DNA of 41,532 nucleotides from Paraburkholderia silviterrae (GCF_004353915.1 NZ_SMRP01000045.1:1-41532); one strand, 5' to 3'; positions 1-8,514 are shown, counted from the stretch's first letter. Made by a program: numbers and translations. Notes: generated by a model not told the origin, from the letters alone.

Positions 1-215
1 ACCGGTCGCTCACTCAAAGCTGACAGGAATTTGAATAAATTCAAAAACCTGACTTACTTTCGTGTGAGACTCTTGATACTTTCGCTACTCCCAACCCGTT
101 CCGAAGAACCGGTCAGGCCGCTGAATCCATCAAGCGCCCACACTTATCGGCTGTAAATTTTTAAAGAGCAATTCGTCTTAATCGCTTCGTTTTCGTTCGC
201 AGCGATCAGCGAAGG
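1..215 (-). other. rRNA operon leader (upstream of 16S rRNA, gene outside window)
   Basis: Read on the minus strand, this stretch matches the 5' leader of Burkholderia rRNA operons: a boxA, then the segment reading gataagtgtgggcgcttgat, then the part that leads into 16S. The mature 16S gene would begin to the left of position 1 and is not present. The leader is transcribed from the promoter at 222-250 and normally takes part in antitermination and RNase III processing. The call rests on remembered similarity plus the promoter and boxA seen here. Confidence 0.8.
155..170 (-). promoter_or_regulatory. boxA antitermination element
   Basis: The minus strand reads TGCTCTTTAAAAATTT, which matches the conserved rRNA boxA (TGCTCTTTAACA) bound by NusB/NusE. 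It lies about 55 nt downstream of the -10 box, as expected for an rrn leader. Confidence 0.8.
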
Positions 216-221
216 AGGCGA

Positions 222-275
222 ATTATGAAGACCCCAGAACGACCCGTCAAGGGATTTTGAAATATTTATTTCTGG
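222..275 (-). promoter_or_regulatory. rrn P1-type promoter with UP element
   Basis: On the minus strand there is a -35 box TTGACG (245-250), a spacer of exactly 17 bp, and a -10 box CATAAT (222-227), followed by a GC-rich discriminator. An A/T-rich block at 251-275 sits where an UP element would bind the RNA polymerase alpha subunit. This layout is typical of strong stable-RNA promoters and it points at the rRNA leader. Confidence 0.8.
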
Positions 276-339
276 GGTCGCTACGCTGAATGTGACGGTT
301 ACCTACTGAAGAAGTGGCACCCAACGAATGACGCGCGGT

Positions 340-1278
340 TCAGCCCCTGCGCGGCGTCTGTGACGGAAGCTCGCCAAACAGGTCCCGATACTCGCGGGCG
401 AAGTAGCTGGGATGGGTAAAGCCCCATTGCGCGGCGGCATCTCCCACCATGAGCTCGTCCTGGCTCGTCGAGCGCAGGAGACGACGCACGCCGTTCAGGC
501 GCATCGCCCGCAGATATTCGACAGGCGTGACGTTCGCCACGCGCTGAAAGCTGGTCTGCAGCGTGCGGCGGCTGCAACGCAGCGCCACGCAAAGATCGAG
601 AACGGTCTGCGGTTCCTCTGCGCGCTCACTAAGCATGCGCTCGCTGCGCCGGACGATTTCCGCGTAGGTCGAGTGCGTGACATCGCGCTTTCCCGCACTA
701 TCGCGATCGAAGAGCTCAAGCAGCATGCTGAGGATTTCGTCCCTGAAACGCTTGCTGGCCACGGGGTTTTCGAATGCTTCAGGCTGCTGTTGAAAAGCAT
801 CGAGGAAGCGGGCCAGTTCGACCGCCACGCGTTCGCCCTCCCCACAGGCGACCGGCACGACATTGCGCGCGAGCAGCGCCTCGGCCTTGTCGCCCAGTAT
901 GGCGGCAGCGTGGGTGTGCATGTCGGCGGCGGGAATGCTGACGCCCAGATAATGCAGCGTTTCAGGCGTGTAGAAGCGAAACTCCTCGGCCGAGCCGAGC
1001 AGCCAGAGCGCGTAGCCGTCGAGCCTGCATCCCTGGAAGGTCCCCGATACCGGGCGCTGGAAAGGCAACGCGAGCGAAGAAAACCCAACGGGTGCAACAC
1101 CGGATTGCGCGACACTGCGGTTCGTCGTTTCGCGGAAGAACAGGAAATCGGGCGTCTGTGCCTGCATGACCGTGCTTTCGAAGCGGCCCGGAGTGAGCTG
1201 GCTATAGACCTGCTCCCACCCATTCACCGCCAGCGAATGGTCATGCACATCGGACATCGACCGAACCCTGAATTCCAT
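340..1278 (-). CDS. AraC-family transcriptional regulator
   Basis: A DNA-binding regulator of about 312 residues. The last ~100 residues form a two-helix-turn-helix AraC domain: a first helix pair around LDLCVALRCSRRTLQTSFQR, then the typical segment TPVEYLRAMRLNGVRRLL and the second helix WGFTHPSYFAREYRDLFGELP. The N-terminal part is a sensor domain whose ligand cannot be read from sequence. A longer frame opens at 1341, but that ATG has no ribosome site. The ATG at 1278 has GGAG about 10 nt upstream, and a third ATG at 1257 (MSDVHDH) is also possible. It lies just downstream of an aldehyde dehydrogenase remnant on the same strand; AraC genes of this kind often control an adjacent dehydrogenase, so it may have lost its target. 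Confidence 0.85.
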   Translation of the reverse strand: MEFRVRSMSDVHDHSLAVNGWEQVYSQLTPGRFESTVMQAQTPDFLFFRETTNRSVAQSGVAPVGFSSLALPFQRPVSGTFQGCRLDGYALWLLGSAEEFRFYTPETLHYLGVSIPAADMHTHAAAILGDKAEALLARNVVPVACGEGERVAVELARFLDAFQQQPEAFENPVASKRFRDEILSMLLELFDRDSAGKRDVTHSTYAEIVRRSERMLSERAEEPQTVLDLCVALRCSRRTLQTSFQRVANVTPVEYLRAMRLNGVRRLLRSTSQDELMVGDAAAQWGFTHPSYFAREYRDLFGELPSQTPRRG

Positions 1279-1418
1279 CTTTTCCAATCTCCGCCCGCCC
1301 GATTCGCGCCTGCCGGCAAGCGTCGCCCAGAAACGCGCCATGCCGTGTTTTTATTCTAACTTTCCTGTTTCGCGCGAGCGAGATTGAATTGAGCGCCTGC
1401 TCCCGCCAATAACAGGCC

Positions 1419-1800
1419 CTAATGCGCAATGCAAACGGACTTCGTCTCCGTGAAGTTTTCGACCGCGCCATTGCCGAATTCTCGGCCCATGCCCGATTGC
1501 TTCATGCCGCCGAAGGGCATGCCCGGATCGAGCGGCACGTGGGGATTCACCCACACGGTGCCGGCGTCGATCTCGCGCACGAGGTTCATGGCGGCGCGCA
1601 GGTCGTTCGTCCACAAGCTGGCCGCGAGACCGTATGGCGAATCGTTGGCAAGCCGCAGCGCATGTTCGGCGTCGTCGAACGGCACGAGTGCCAGCACCGG
1701 TCCGAACACTTCTTCGCGAACGATCGAGGCATCCGCGGGCACATCCGCGATAACCGTCGGGCACACATAGTAACCCGGGCCAGCCACGCGCTCGCCTCAC
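1419..1800 (-). pseudogene. Aldehyde dehydrogenase, 3' remnant
   Basis: About 125 codons match the C-terminal quarter of NAD(P)-dependent aldehyde dehydrogenases: GPGYYVCPTV, EEVFGPVLALVPFDD, NDSPYGLAASLWT, AGTVWVN and PFGGMKQSGMGREFG. The catalytic cysteine and glutamate lie N-terminal to this segment in the family and are absent. In the same frame a TGA sits just before GERVAGPGYY and another stop lies about 13 codons further upstream, so no intact 5' part exists. A GTG at 1787 could in principle start a 122-residue peptide, but it would lack the active site. I read it as a dead gene fragment. Confidence 0.85.
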
Positions 1801-1974
1801 GCAAGCAAGGTGAGCCCGCCAGCCCACTGCGGTCAGGAGCGGCAGCCACAGATCGCCCCAGAACGCCCGGAACAGCGCAGAAAAAGAGCCATACGCCACA
1901 CGCTGACGCCGGGTCTGCCAGTCTGGTCGCTCGATGATCAGATGTGATGCCGATGCAGGAGGCAAATCCATCAT
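1795..1974 (-). pseudogene. Possible pgaD 5' remnant
   Basis: In a different minus-strand frame, about 60 codons starting at 1974 read LIIERPDWQTRRQRVAYG, then FWGDLWLPLLTAVGW and HLACVRR. This resembles the N-terminus of PgaD-type small membrane proteins of poly-N-acetylglucosamine synthesis, which begin with an IIxxPDLQTxRQR-like segment followed by a Trp-rich first transmembrane helix. The match ends where the aldehyde dehydrogenase remnant begins, so two unrelated broken genes are joined here. No pgaA, pgaB or pgaC is nearby. The identification is from memory of the family and is tentative. Confidence 0.45.
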
Positions 1975-2133
1975 GATTTGGTACTCACATCGTGTTCATG
2001 TGCAGCCGCGGTGGGTGTCTGCACCGATTGCCATGCCTTCGTCGTATTGCGAATCCAGCCGCAGCGCGACGCCGATCCGCATCAGGCAGGTCACACCGAT
2101 CGCCACGCCGTTCCAGCCCGGCAAAATGGCTCG

Positions 2134-2856
2134 TTACAGAAACAACGCACCGATCAGCTCGGTGCGGCTCGAGACCCCGAGCTTGCGGAACATCCGCAGC
2201 AAGTGGGTCTTGACCGTGGGCTGGGACAGTTCGAGGTCGCGCGCAATCGCCTTGTTGGACAGGCCGTTTCGCACCAGCCGCGCGATCTGCTCCTCGCGCT
2301 GCGTGAGACGCGGCGCGGCGCACGCAGCGTGCGGCGGAGCGTGGGTTGCGTGGGTTGCAGATGGCGCGGCGTGCAGCGCGGGCTCGCGGCGCCACGTGGG
2401 CGCCAGTGCCAACTCGAGCAGCGGCTGGAGCCGGTTCGCGTGCGCGATCTCGGCTTCGCTGAACGGCGCGTCGGGTGCAAAGCGCAGCAGCGAGAACGCG
2501 GCGGCCACGCGGCCCTGCTCGCGCAGCAGCACTTCCATCACGTCGATCACGCTGTAAGGCTTCAGAAAGCGCCTCCAGTAGACCGATGCGTCGCGCAGTG
2601 TCTCCGGCAGCTCGCCGCCGAGCGTCAGCACGTTGCCGTGCTGCTGCGCGCAGCGCGACGGATGCATGGGGTCGAGCACGCAATAGCGTTGCAGCCATGT
2701 CCGGTGCATCGTCTCCGCAAGGCCGAACAACTCGAAGCCCGACGGCTCATGGTTGGCGCCGATGCGGTAGAAGACCGTCGCGCCCGGGCGCAAGAAGCCC
2801 GCCAGCGTGGCGACAGCCGTCTCGAGCGCGGCGCGGCTTTCCGTATCCGTATGCAT
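2134..2856 (-). CDS. LuxR-family transcriptional regulator
   Basis: A 240-residue regulator. The last ~60 residues are a LuxR/GerE helix-turn-helix: LTQREEQIARLVRNGLSNKA, then IARDLELSQPTVKTHLLRMF and KLGVSSRTEL, with the conserved KAIAxxL and TVKTH elements. The N-terminal ~170 residues are an uncharacterised sensor region containing YSVIDVMEVLLRE, followed by an Ala/His/Pro-rich linker. There is no response-regulator receiver domain. The ATG at 2856 has GGAGG 8 nt upstream. It is divergent from the SDR gene at 3059 across about 200 bp, so it may regulate that gene. The ligand is unknown. Confidence 0.85.
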   Translation of the reverse strand: MHTDTESRAALETAVATLAGFLRPGATVFYRIGANHEPSGFELFGLAETMHRTWLQRYCVLDPMHPSRCAQQHGNVLTLGGELPETLRDASVYWRRFLKPYSVIDVMEVLLREQGRVAAAFSLLRFAPDAPFSEAEIAHANRLQPLLELALAPTWRREPALHAAPSATHATHAPPHAACAAPRLTQREEQIARLVRNGLSNKAIARDLELSQPTVKTHLLRMFRKLGVSSRTELIGALFL

Positions 2857-3058
2857 GGCCGGACCTCCAGTTGCGTGTCGACAGTCGTTCGATGCTACGC
2901 ACGAACCTTCGCAGCGCGTGAGCCCTAATCGGCAAATGCCGCACGCCGTGTCATCACGGCTCGTCGTCGCGCCTTGTCATCCTTTTGCCCGATAGGCCGC
3001 CGCGCGCGCGTTGCCTATGCTCGCCCCACGTTCACCGAGACACTCAGGAGGCACCGGC

Positions 3059-3916
3059 ATGACCCCCAACTCCACGCGCGGCATGGGCCAGCTCCGAATG
3101 GGCCTGCCCGAAATGGGCCAGCCCGACGCAGGCCACCGAGGCACAGGCCACGTCGTCATCACCGGCGCCGGCACCGGCATTGGCGAAGCCTGCGCGCGCC
3201 TGTTCGCAGCCCAGGGCGCGCGCGTCGCGCTGATCGGACGGCGGCGCGCGCCGCTCGAGCGCGTCGCCGCCGAGACCGGCGGCCTCGTGCTCGAAGGCGA
3301 TGCCGCGAGCCCCGCCGACTGGGCGCGCATCGCGGCGCAACTGGACGCGCAAGGCGGCATCGGCGCCCTGATCGCCTGCGCGGGCGGTCTCGGCGCCGGC
3401 CGCGCCACCGAGACCGACGACTCCGCATGGGCCGCCGCGATGCGCGCGAACCTGGACACCGCGTTCGTGAGCGCGCGCGCGTGCCTGCCGCAACTGATCG
3501 CGCGCCGCGGCGCGATCGTGCTGGTCGCGTCGATCGCATCGCTCGCGGCGGGGCCAGCCGTGTGCGGCTACACGACGGCCAAGCACGCGCTCATCGGCCT
3601 CACGCGCTCGCTTGCGCGCGACTACGGTCCGCACGGCGTGCGCGTGAATGCCGTCTGCCCCGGCTGGGTCCGCACACCGATGGCCGACGAAGAGATGCAG
3701 CCGCTCATCGCGCACCACGGCGACACGCTCGACGAAGCCTATGCGCGCGTCTGCGCCGATGTGCCGTTGCGGCGCGCCGCGCGTGCCGACGAAATCGCCA
3801 GCGTCTGCGCGTTTCTCGCCTCGCCCGCTGCATCGATCGTGACCGGGGCGACCATCGTCGCGGACGGCGGCTCGTCGATCGTCGATGTCCCCACGCTGGC
3901 CTTCGACCGGATCTAA
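3059..3916 (+). CDS. Short-chain dehydrogenase/reductase (SDR)
   Basis: A 285-residue NAD(P)-dependent oxidoreductase of the classical SDR family. Visible motifs are the cofactor-binding TGAGTGIG, CAGG in place of NNAG, the catalytic serine in LVASIAS, the active site YTTAK, the PGWVRTPM segment and a C-terminal VTGATIVADGG. The first ~30 residues are an extra tail rich in Met, Gly and Gln. The start was set at 3059 because AGGAGG lies 7 nt upstream; an earlier in-frame ATG at 3011 has no such site. The substrate cannot be inferred. It is divergent from the LuxR regulator and convergent with a second SDR gene at 4071. Confidence 0.88.
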   Translation: MTPNSTRGMGQLRMGLPEMGQPDAGHRGTGHVVITGAGTGIGEACARLFAAQGARVALIGRRRAPLERVAAETGGLVLEGDAASPADWARIAAQLDAQGGIGALIACAGGLGAGRATETDDSAWAAAMRANLDTAFVSARACLPQLIARRGAIVLVASIASLAAGPAVCGYTTAKHALIGLTRSLARDYGPHGVRVNAVCPGWVRTPMADEEMQPLIAHHGDTLDEAYARVCADVPLRRAARADEIASVCAFLASPAASIVTGATIVADGGSSIVDVPTLAFDRI

Positions 3917-3930
3917 GGCACCGGGTAGCG

Positions 3931-4010
3931 GCGGAAAGCGCCGGAGAACGCCGGAGAACGCCGGAGAGCGCTGGAGAGCACTAGAGGGCACTAGAGAGCG
4001 TCAGAAGGCG
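3931..4010. repeat. Eight imperfect 10-bp tandem repeats
   Basis: Between the two convergent SDR genes the sequence runs as eight in-phase decamers: gcggaaagcg, ccggagaacg twice, ccggagagcg, ctggagagca, ctagagggca, ctagagagcg and tcagaaggcg. The period equals about one DNA helical turn. The array runs directly into the hairpin at 4007-4024. It carries no reading frame of note. Confidence 0.85.
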
Positions 4011-4024
4011 GCCTGCGGGCCGCC
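4007..4024. terminator. Hairpin between convergent SDR genes
   Basis: GGCGGCC-tgcg-GGCCGCC forms a perfect 7-bp GC stem with a 4-nt loop, followed on the plus strand by the pyrimidine-rich ctctccctttc. It lies about 90 nt after the plus-strand SDR stop and about 47 nt beyond the minus-strand SDR stop, so it could end transcription from both sides. The tail is not a clean T-run. Confidence 0.6.
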
Positions 4025-4070
4025 CTCTCCCTTTCAGGCGGCGTGCCCGCCGCGCAAGCACCGGATCACT

Positions 4071-4910
4071 TCACGCGAACGCGGCCGACGCCTCGGGCAG
4101 CGTCGCGCCGCCGTCCACCACGATCGTCTGCCCCGTCACATAGGCGGCATGCTCCGACGCCAGATACAGCATCGCGCCGGCGATATCGTGCGGCTCGCCA
4201 AGGCGCCCGAGCGGCACCGCATTGGCGATGCGCGCGCTCAGCGCCGCGTCGCCGAGCTTGTTCATCGCGGGGGTGCGGATCATGCCGGGCTCGACGCCGT
4301 TGACCGTGATCCGGTGCGGCGCCAGTTCGAGCGCCGCCGCGCGGATAAAGCCGTTCACGCCAGCCTTGGACGCCGCGTAATGGGCGAGCCCCGGGTACGC
4401 CACGCGCGGCCCCGTCACGGACGACGTGACGAGCACGCGCCCGCCGCCGCGGCGCACGAACGCGGGCGTGGCGGCCTGCGCGAGCCAGAAGAGCGCAGCC
4501 AGATTGACGGCGAGCGTGCGCGCCAGCACGGCCGGCGTGATCGCATCGAACGGCGTGAGCGGAAAGTACGCGGCGTTGTGCACGAGCACGTCGAGCCGGC
4601 CGAAGTCGGCCTCCACGCGCCGGACCAGGTCCACGGCGGCGTCGTGTTCCGCAAGATCGACGTCGTAGGCACGATGCACCGCCTCCGCTTGCCCGGCTGG
4701 CGCGGCAGGCAAGCGTTCGTGCACGAGCCATTCGCGCGCGGCTTGCGCGTGGAGGTCGGCAACGGCCACGTTCGCACCGCGCCGCGCAAACGCCTCGACG
4801 ATGCCGCGCCCGATGCCCTGCGCGCCGCCCGTCACGAGCACCGTGCGGCCTGCGAAATCGGCCGGGAAATCGCGCGGGAAATCGCCCGACAAATGCGGCG
4901 CGCCTGTCAT
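4071..4910 (-). CDS. Short-chain dehydrogenase/reductase (SDR) coupled to moaF
   Basis: A 279-residue classical SDR: cofactor loop TGGAQGIG, HNAAYF as the NNAG equivalent, catalytic serine in VTSSVTG, active site YAASK, EPGMIRTPAMNK, and C-terminal YVTGQTIVVDGG. The start at 4910 overlaps the stop of the upstream moaF-like gene by 4 bp (ATGA), which indicates translational coupling and marks this start over longer in-frame extensions. With moaF-like and LysR genes upstream it probably belongs to one catabolic operon. The substrate is unknown. Confidence 0.9.
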   Translation of the reverse strand: MTGAPHLSGDFPRDFPADFAGRTVLVTGGAQGIGRGIVEAFARRGANVAVADLHAQAAREWLVHERLPAAPAGQAEAVHRAYDVDLAEHDAAVDLVRRVEADFGRLDVLVHNAAYFPLTPFDAITPAVLARTLAVNLAALFWLAQAATPAFVRRGGGRVLVTSSVTGPRVAYPGLAHYAASKAGVNGFIRAAALELAPHRITVNGVEPGMIRTPAMNKLGDAALSARIANAVPLGRLGEPHDIAGAMLYLASEHAAYVTGQTIVVDGGATLPEASAAFA

Positions 4911-5830
4911 GACGGATGCCGCGTCACGTTGAGCACCTGTGCATGTGCACCCACCGGGAAATTCGAGAGCGCATCGAAGCGGCTGCCCTGGTAGCCGAAT
5001 ATCTTGCCGTCGGTCTTCATGCGTTCGAGGTCGATCATCACCACGCCAAGCGTGGGCACGATCTTCTCGCGCCACACGAACAGATAGAGCTTCGCGTCGA
5101 TGCCGATCATGTGGCAACGGTCCACGTCGGCGAGCCCCGCTTCCACACCCGAGAGGCATTGCCACGCGTAGAAGTTCTCGTTCAGATAGATGTGCTCGTA
5201 GCGTTCGGTCGCGCTATAGGTGTAGAGGTTGCGCATGCCGATGAGCTCGCGCGTGGGTGCATGAAGCGGCGCTTGCGCCGTGCCCTGCGCGCCGATGCGG
5301 CCGTGGCGCAGCTGGACCTGCACGCCCGTGAGCTCCATACCGTGCTCGACGCGCGTGAAGGCGTCGATACGCGTTTGCGCTTCGCTCGGCAAGGTGCCGA
5401 TCACGGCCGTGCACAATTGCCTGTTCAAGTCGAGCACATAGCTCGTGGCGGCCGCGCGCGGCTTGCCTTCGTCGTCGAGCAGACGCTCATCGGCGCCCAG
5501 GTAGTCGACGAAATAAATGCCGTCGCGCACCGAGGTCACGCGGCACGCATGCCGCTCGCGCGGCTGTGCCGGGTTGGCCGACCTGCCCAACCTGGCCGAG
5601 CTGGCCGAGCTGGCCGAGCTGGCCGAGCTGGTTGATTCAGCCGCGCCCGCGAGCGCACGCTCGACTTCGACGCTCTGGGCTCCCGCGAAATACAGCGTGT
5701 CCGCGGTGCCGTCCGCGTAGTGCAGCGCGAACGTGCGGCCTTCGAGGTCGCTCACGGGTTGAAGAATATGGCTCGCCGGCGCAAAGCCTTCGGCAAGCGC
5801 GCCGACCTGAATGAATACGGGTTCGGACAT
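4907..5830 (-). CDS. MoaF-like protein
   Basis: A 307-residue protein resembling the MoaF family (MoaF N-terminal plus C-terminal domains, predicted lipocalin-like barrels). Recognised segments are the start FIQVGALAEGFAPASH, LEGRTFALHYADGT, FVDYLGADE, RNLYTYSATERYEHIYLNEN, YAWQCLSG and the C-terminal VMIDLERMKTDGKIFGY. Despite its name the family is not a core molybdenum-cofactor enzyme and usually lies beside oxidoreductase genes, as here. An Ala/Ser run of four SSA tripeptides near residues 68-85 comes from a 9-bp tandem repeat and looks like an inserted flexible loop. It is translationally coupled to the downstream SDR gene. Confidence 0.75.
   Translation of the reverse strand: MSEPVFIQVGALAEGFAPASHILQPVSDLEGRTFALHYADGTADTLYFAGAQSVEVERALAGAAESTSSASSASSASSARLGRSANPAQPRERHACRVTSVRDGIYFVDYLGADERLLDDEGKPRAAATSYVLDLNRQLCTAVIGTLPSEAQTRIDAFTRVEHGMELTGVQVQLRHGRIGAQGTAQAPLHAPTRELIGMRNLYTYSATERYEHIYLNENFYAWQCLSGVEAGLADVDRCHMIGIDAKLYLFVWREKIVPTLGVVMIDLERMKTDGKIFGYQGSRFDALSNFPVGAHAQVLNVTRHPS
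5577..5630. repeat. 9-bp tandem repeat inside the moaF-like gene
   Basis: Six 9-bp units run in phase: gccgacctg, cccaacctg, then four perfect copies of gccgagctg (5595-5630). On the coding (minus) strand the perfect copies encode SSA four times. Copy-number changes would keep the frame. Confidence 0.9.
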
Positions 5831-6001
5831 GATGGGCTGGACTCCTGACTGGCTCGTTGAACGGGCACGCCACGCCGTTCGCCATGGGCGAAGGCGGCGC
5901 GTCCCTCACTCTACGAAGACAGCCTCGCGCGCGGCATCGACCAGAAGGATGACAAGCCGCGCGCCTTCGGCGGCCCCAGCCATCTCGTTCGCCCCCCGGC
6001 T

Positions 6002-6904
6002 CTAGAAAGGCGGCGCGCAAGCGACGGCCTCCGCGAAGCAGTCGATCAGATAGTCACAGGCCGCGGTGTTGAGCGCATCGCGCCGCGAGATGATGCCGAC
6101 CGAGACGCGCGGCAAGCGCTCCTCCACCGGCAAGGCGACGACGCGATCGTTGAACCATGCGGCTTCGAGAAAGCTCTTTGGGCAGCACGAGAGCAGATCG
6201 CTATTGGACGACAGCGAAAAGCTCGCGCTAAACGAGCTGCATTCGATCACCACGCGCGGCGCCGCGGCGCCCGCGCTCACGAAATAGTCCTGCAATACGC
6301 GCCCGAGGCTCTCCGGCGTCGTATTGAGCATCCACTCGGCGCCGGCCAGATCGAAGATGGAGCGCGCCTGCGCGAGCGGATGCCCCTTGCGCGCCGAGAT
6401 AATCAGCTCCGCTTCGAGGAGCGGCCGGAACTGGAATTCGCCGGTGATCTTCTCCTCGTCGACGATCGCGATGGCGAAGTCGAGTGTGCCGTCGCGCACG
6501 CCCGCCATGGCCTGTGTCAGGAACCCCTCCTGCACCGAGAGACGCGTCGTCGACATGCGCTGCCTGAACGTGCGGATCGCGCGCGGCAGATACTTCAGCG
6601 ACATCAGCGGCGTGACCGCGCACGACACCACCCCGCCCTCCATGCCCGACAGGCGGTAGACGTCCTCGCGCGCATGCTGCATCTCCGCGAGGATCAGCTT
6701 CGCGCGCGCGTAGATGGCCCGGCCGAATGGCGTGAGCTGCGCGCCGCGCGCATTGCGCGCGACGAGCGGCACGCCGAGATCCTGCTCGAACTCCCGTATG
6801 GCCTTCGTGAGCGCCGGTTGCGACAGGCACAGCGTTTTGGCGGCAGCACGCAGGCTGCCGTGTTCGGCAATCGCAACGAGTGCGCGCAGCTGGTTGTGTT
6901 TCAA
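6002..6904 (-). CDS. LysR-family transcriptional regulator
   Basis: A 300-residue LysR-type regulator. The N-terminus is the winged helix-turn-helix (QLRALVAIAEHGSLRAAAKT, LCLSQPALTKAIREFEQDLG, VPL). The rest is a periplasmic-binding-protein-like effector domain, with SCAVTPL and LDFAIAIVDEE visible. It lies 171 bp upstream of the moaF-SDR pair on the same strand and faces the MFS-amidase-porin genes. A LysR-type palindrome at 7020-7036 sits between the two groups, so it probably controls both. The inducer is unknown, possibly the amide imported and cleaved by the plus-strand genes. Confidence 0.9.
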   Translation of the reverse strand: MKHNQLRALVAIAEHGSLRAAAKTLCLSQPALTKAIREFEQDLGVPLVARNARGAQLTPFGRAIYARAKLILAEMQHAREDVYRLSGMEGGVVSCAVTPLMSLKYLPRAIRTFRQRMSTTRLSVQEGFLTQAMAGVRDGTLDFAIAIVDEEKITGEFQFRPLLEAELIISARKGHPLAQARSIFDLAGAEWMLNTTPESLGRVLQDYFVSAGAAAPRVVIECSSFSASFSLSSNSDLLSCCPKSFLEAAWFNDRVVALPVEERLPRVSVGIISRRDALNTAACDYLIDCFAEAVACAPPF

Positions 6905-7019
6905 GGGCGGGCCCCCGCGTTCGTCTGGTGAGTGGCAGATGCCGGGCGATGCTACATCGGGTGAACCCGCATGGCCATGAGGCTTAGCCCGGATCGCCGC
7001 GGGCAGGCGACGGTCCTGC

Positions 7020-7036
7020 GATAACCCGGTGTTATC
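7020..7036. promoter_or_regulatory. Candidate LysR-type operator
   Basis: GATAAC-ccggt-GTTATC is a perfect 6-bp inverted repeat with a 5-bp spacer and fits the T-N11-A pattern of LysR-type recognition boxes. It lies about 115 bp upstream of the lysR start and 150 bp upstream of the MFS start, in the divergent promoter region, followed by A/T-rich DNA. Binding is inferred, not shown. Confidence 0.65.
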
Positions 7037-7185
7037 ACAATAAGAAAAAGCAACTCGGTGCCTTTATTTTGTCTCCCTAGACTCTTCCTGTCGTGAAGCG
7101 CGCCTGCGCCAATCTCGCGACATCGCGCCAATGGCGGCGCAGTGCCGTCCAGACGAACGTTTCACTCAAGACAGGGATGCCGTTC

Positions 7186-8514
7186 ATGAAGTCAACGTCA
7201 ATCAGCACCGCTGCACCCGGCACGCTTGCCGCGCCAACCGCCATCTCGACGCGCGGCCTGATCGTCGCCACGACGATCGGCAACGCCTTCGAATTCTTCG
7301 ATCTCACGGTCTATAGCTTCTTTGCCGTGCTGCTCGGCAAGCTGTTCTTCCCGCTCGCCTCGGCGCAGCAGCAATTGCTGCTCTCGGTCGGCACATTCGG
7401 TGTGGGCTTCGTCGCGCGGCCTTTGGGCGGCGTGATGTTCGGCCTGCTCGCGGACCGCTTCGGGCGCGTGGTCGCGATGAACCTGACGCTGCTCACGATG
7501 GCGCTCGGCACCGCACTGATCGGCCTCACGCCCACCTACGCAAGCATCGGCATCGCGGCGCCCATTCTTGTTCTGGCCGCCCGACTGCTGCAAGGCTTTT
7601 CCGCGGGCGGCGAAGTTGGCGTGGCCACGACGCTGCTTGCGGAGCGCGCGAGCGCGAGCCGGCGTGGCTTCATCACGAGCTGGCAATTCGCGAGCCAGGG
7701 CGCCGCGGCTCTCGCCGGCTCGTTCGTCGGCTTCCTGCTTTCGCACTTTCTCGACACGGCCGCGCTCGAAAGCTGGGGCTGGCGCCTGCCGTTCCTCGCC
7801 GGCGTGCTGATCGCGCCGCTCGGCCTCTATTTGCGCGCGCGCATCGGCCACGAGGAGTCCGGCGCCAACGTCCATGCGCGGGCCGGCCACGGGGCCCACA
7901 AGCAGCAAGGCGTGCTGCGCACCGTGCTCACGCGCGACGCGATGCAGTTGCTCTTCGCGCTCATGCTCGTGATCGGCGGGACCTCCGCGCGCTTCATCGT
8001 CCTCTATTACATGTCCACGTACGCGATCAAGTTCCTGCACCTGCCGATGGACACCGCCATGTGGTGCGGCATTCTCTCGGGCGCCGTGATGCTGGTCGTC
8101 TCGCCCATCGGCGGCCTCATGTCGGACCGCTTCGGCCGCAAACGCGTGACCGGCTACTCGCGAGCCGCGTTGACGCTGCTGATACTGCCGGGTTTCCTCG
8201 CGATCAGTCACGCGGGCTCGGTCGCGACGCTCTATCTCGTCGTTTGCGCACTCGCGGCGCTGCACTCCATCAACGCGGGCGCCACGGGCCCGTTGCTCCC
8301 CGAGCTGTTTCCGCGCAGCACGCGCGCCACGGGGCTTTCGCTTTCGTATGCGGCGGGCGTGTCGATCTTCGGCGGCTTCGCGCAATTCTTCGTGACCTGG
8401 CTCATTGGCGCGACCGGCAACCCGAACGCACCCGCGTGGTACGTGATCGTGTGCGGAGTGATTTCGCTGGTCCCGCTCGCGTTCATCGCGGATCGCACCC
8501 GCGAGGAAATCTAA
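7186..8514 (+). CDS. MFS transporter, metabolite:H+ symporter type
   Basis: A 442-residue inner-membrane transporter with about 12 hydrophobic segments. The motif GLLADRFGR lies in the loop between helices 2 and 3 and its counterpart LMSDRFGRKRV in loop 8-9. The opening RGLIVATTIGNAFEFFDLTV and GFSAGGEVGVATTLLAE are typical of the metabolite:H+ symporter branch (ShiA and KgtP relatives), which carry organic acids and similar compounds. The start at 7186 has AGGGA 8 nt upstream. It is first in a plus-strand set with an amidase and a porin, which suggests uptake of an amide-containing substrate. Confidence 0.88.
   Translation: MKSTSISTAAPGTLAAPTAISTRGLIVATTIGNAFEFFDLTVYSFFAVLLGKLFFPLASAQQQLLLSVGTFGVGFVARPLGGVMFGLLADRFGRVVAMNLTLLTMALGTALIGLTPTYASIGIAAPILVLAARLLQGFSAGGEVGVATTLLAERASASRRGFITSWQFASQGAAALAGSFVGFLLSHFLDTAALESWGWRLPFLAGVLIAPLGLYLRARIGHEESGANVHARAGHGAHKQQGVLRTVLTRDAMQLLFALMLVIGGTSARFIVLYYMSTYAIKFLHLPMDTAMWCGILSGAVMLVVSPIGGLMSDRFGRKRVTGYSRAALTLLILPGFLAISHAGSVATLYLVVCALAALHSINAGATGPLLPELFPRSTRATGLSLSYAAGVSIFGGFAQFFVTWLIGATGNPNAPAWYVIVCGVISLVPLAFIADRTREEI

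Noticed and set aside
1351..1974. A single 207-residue protein read through from the pgaD-like start
   Set aside because: After about 60 codons the frame runs antisense-like through the aldehyde dehydrogenase remnant, which is clearly coded in another frame.
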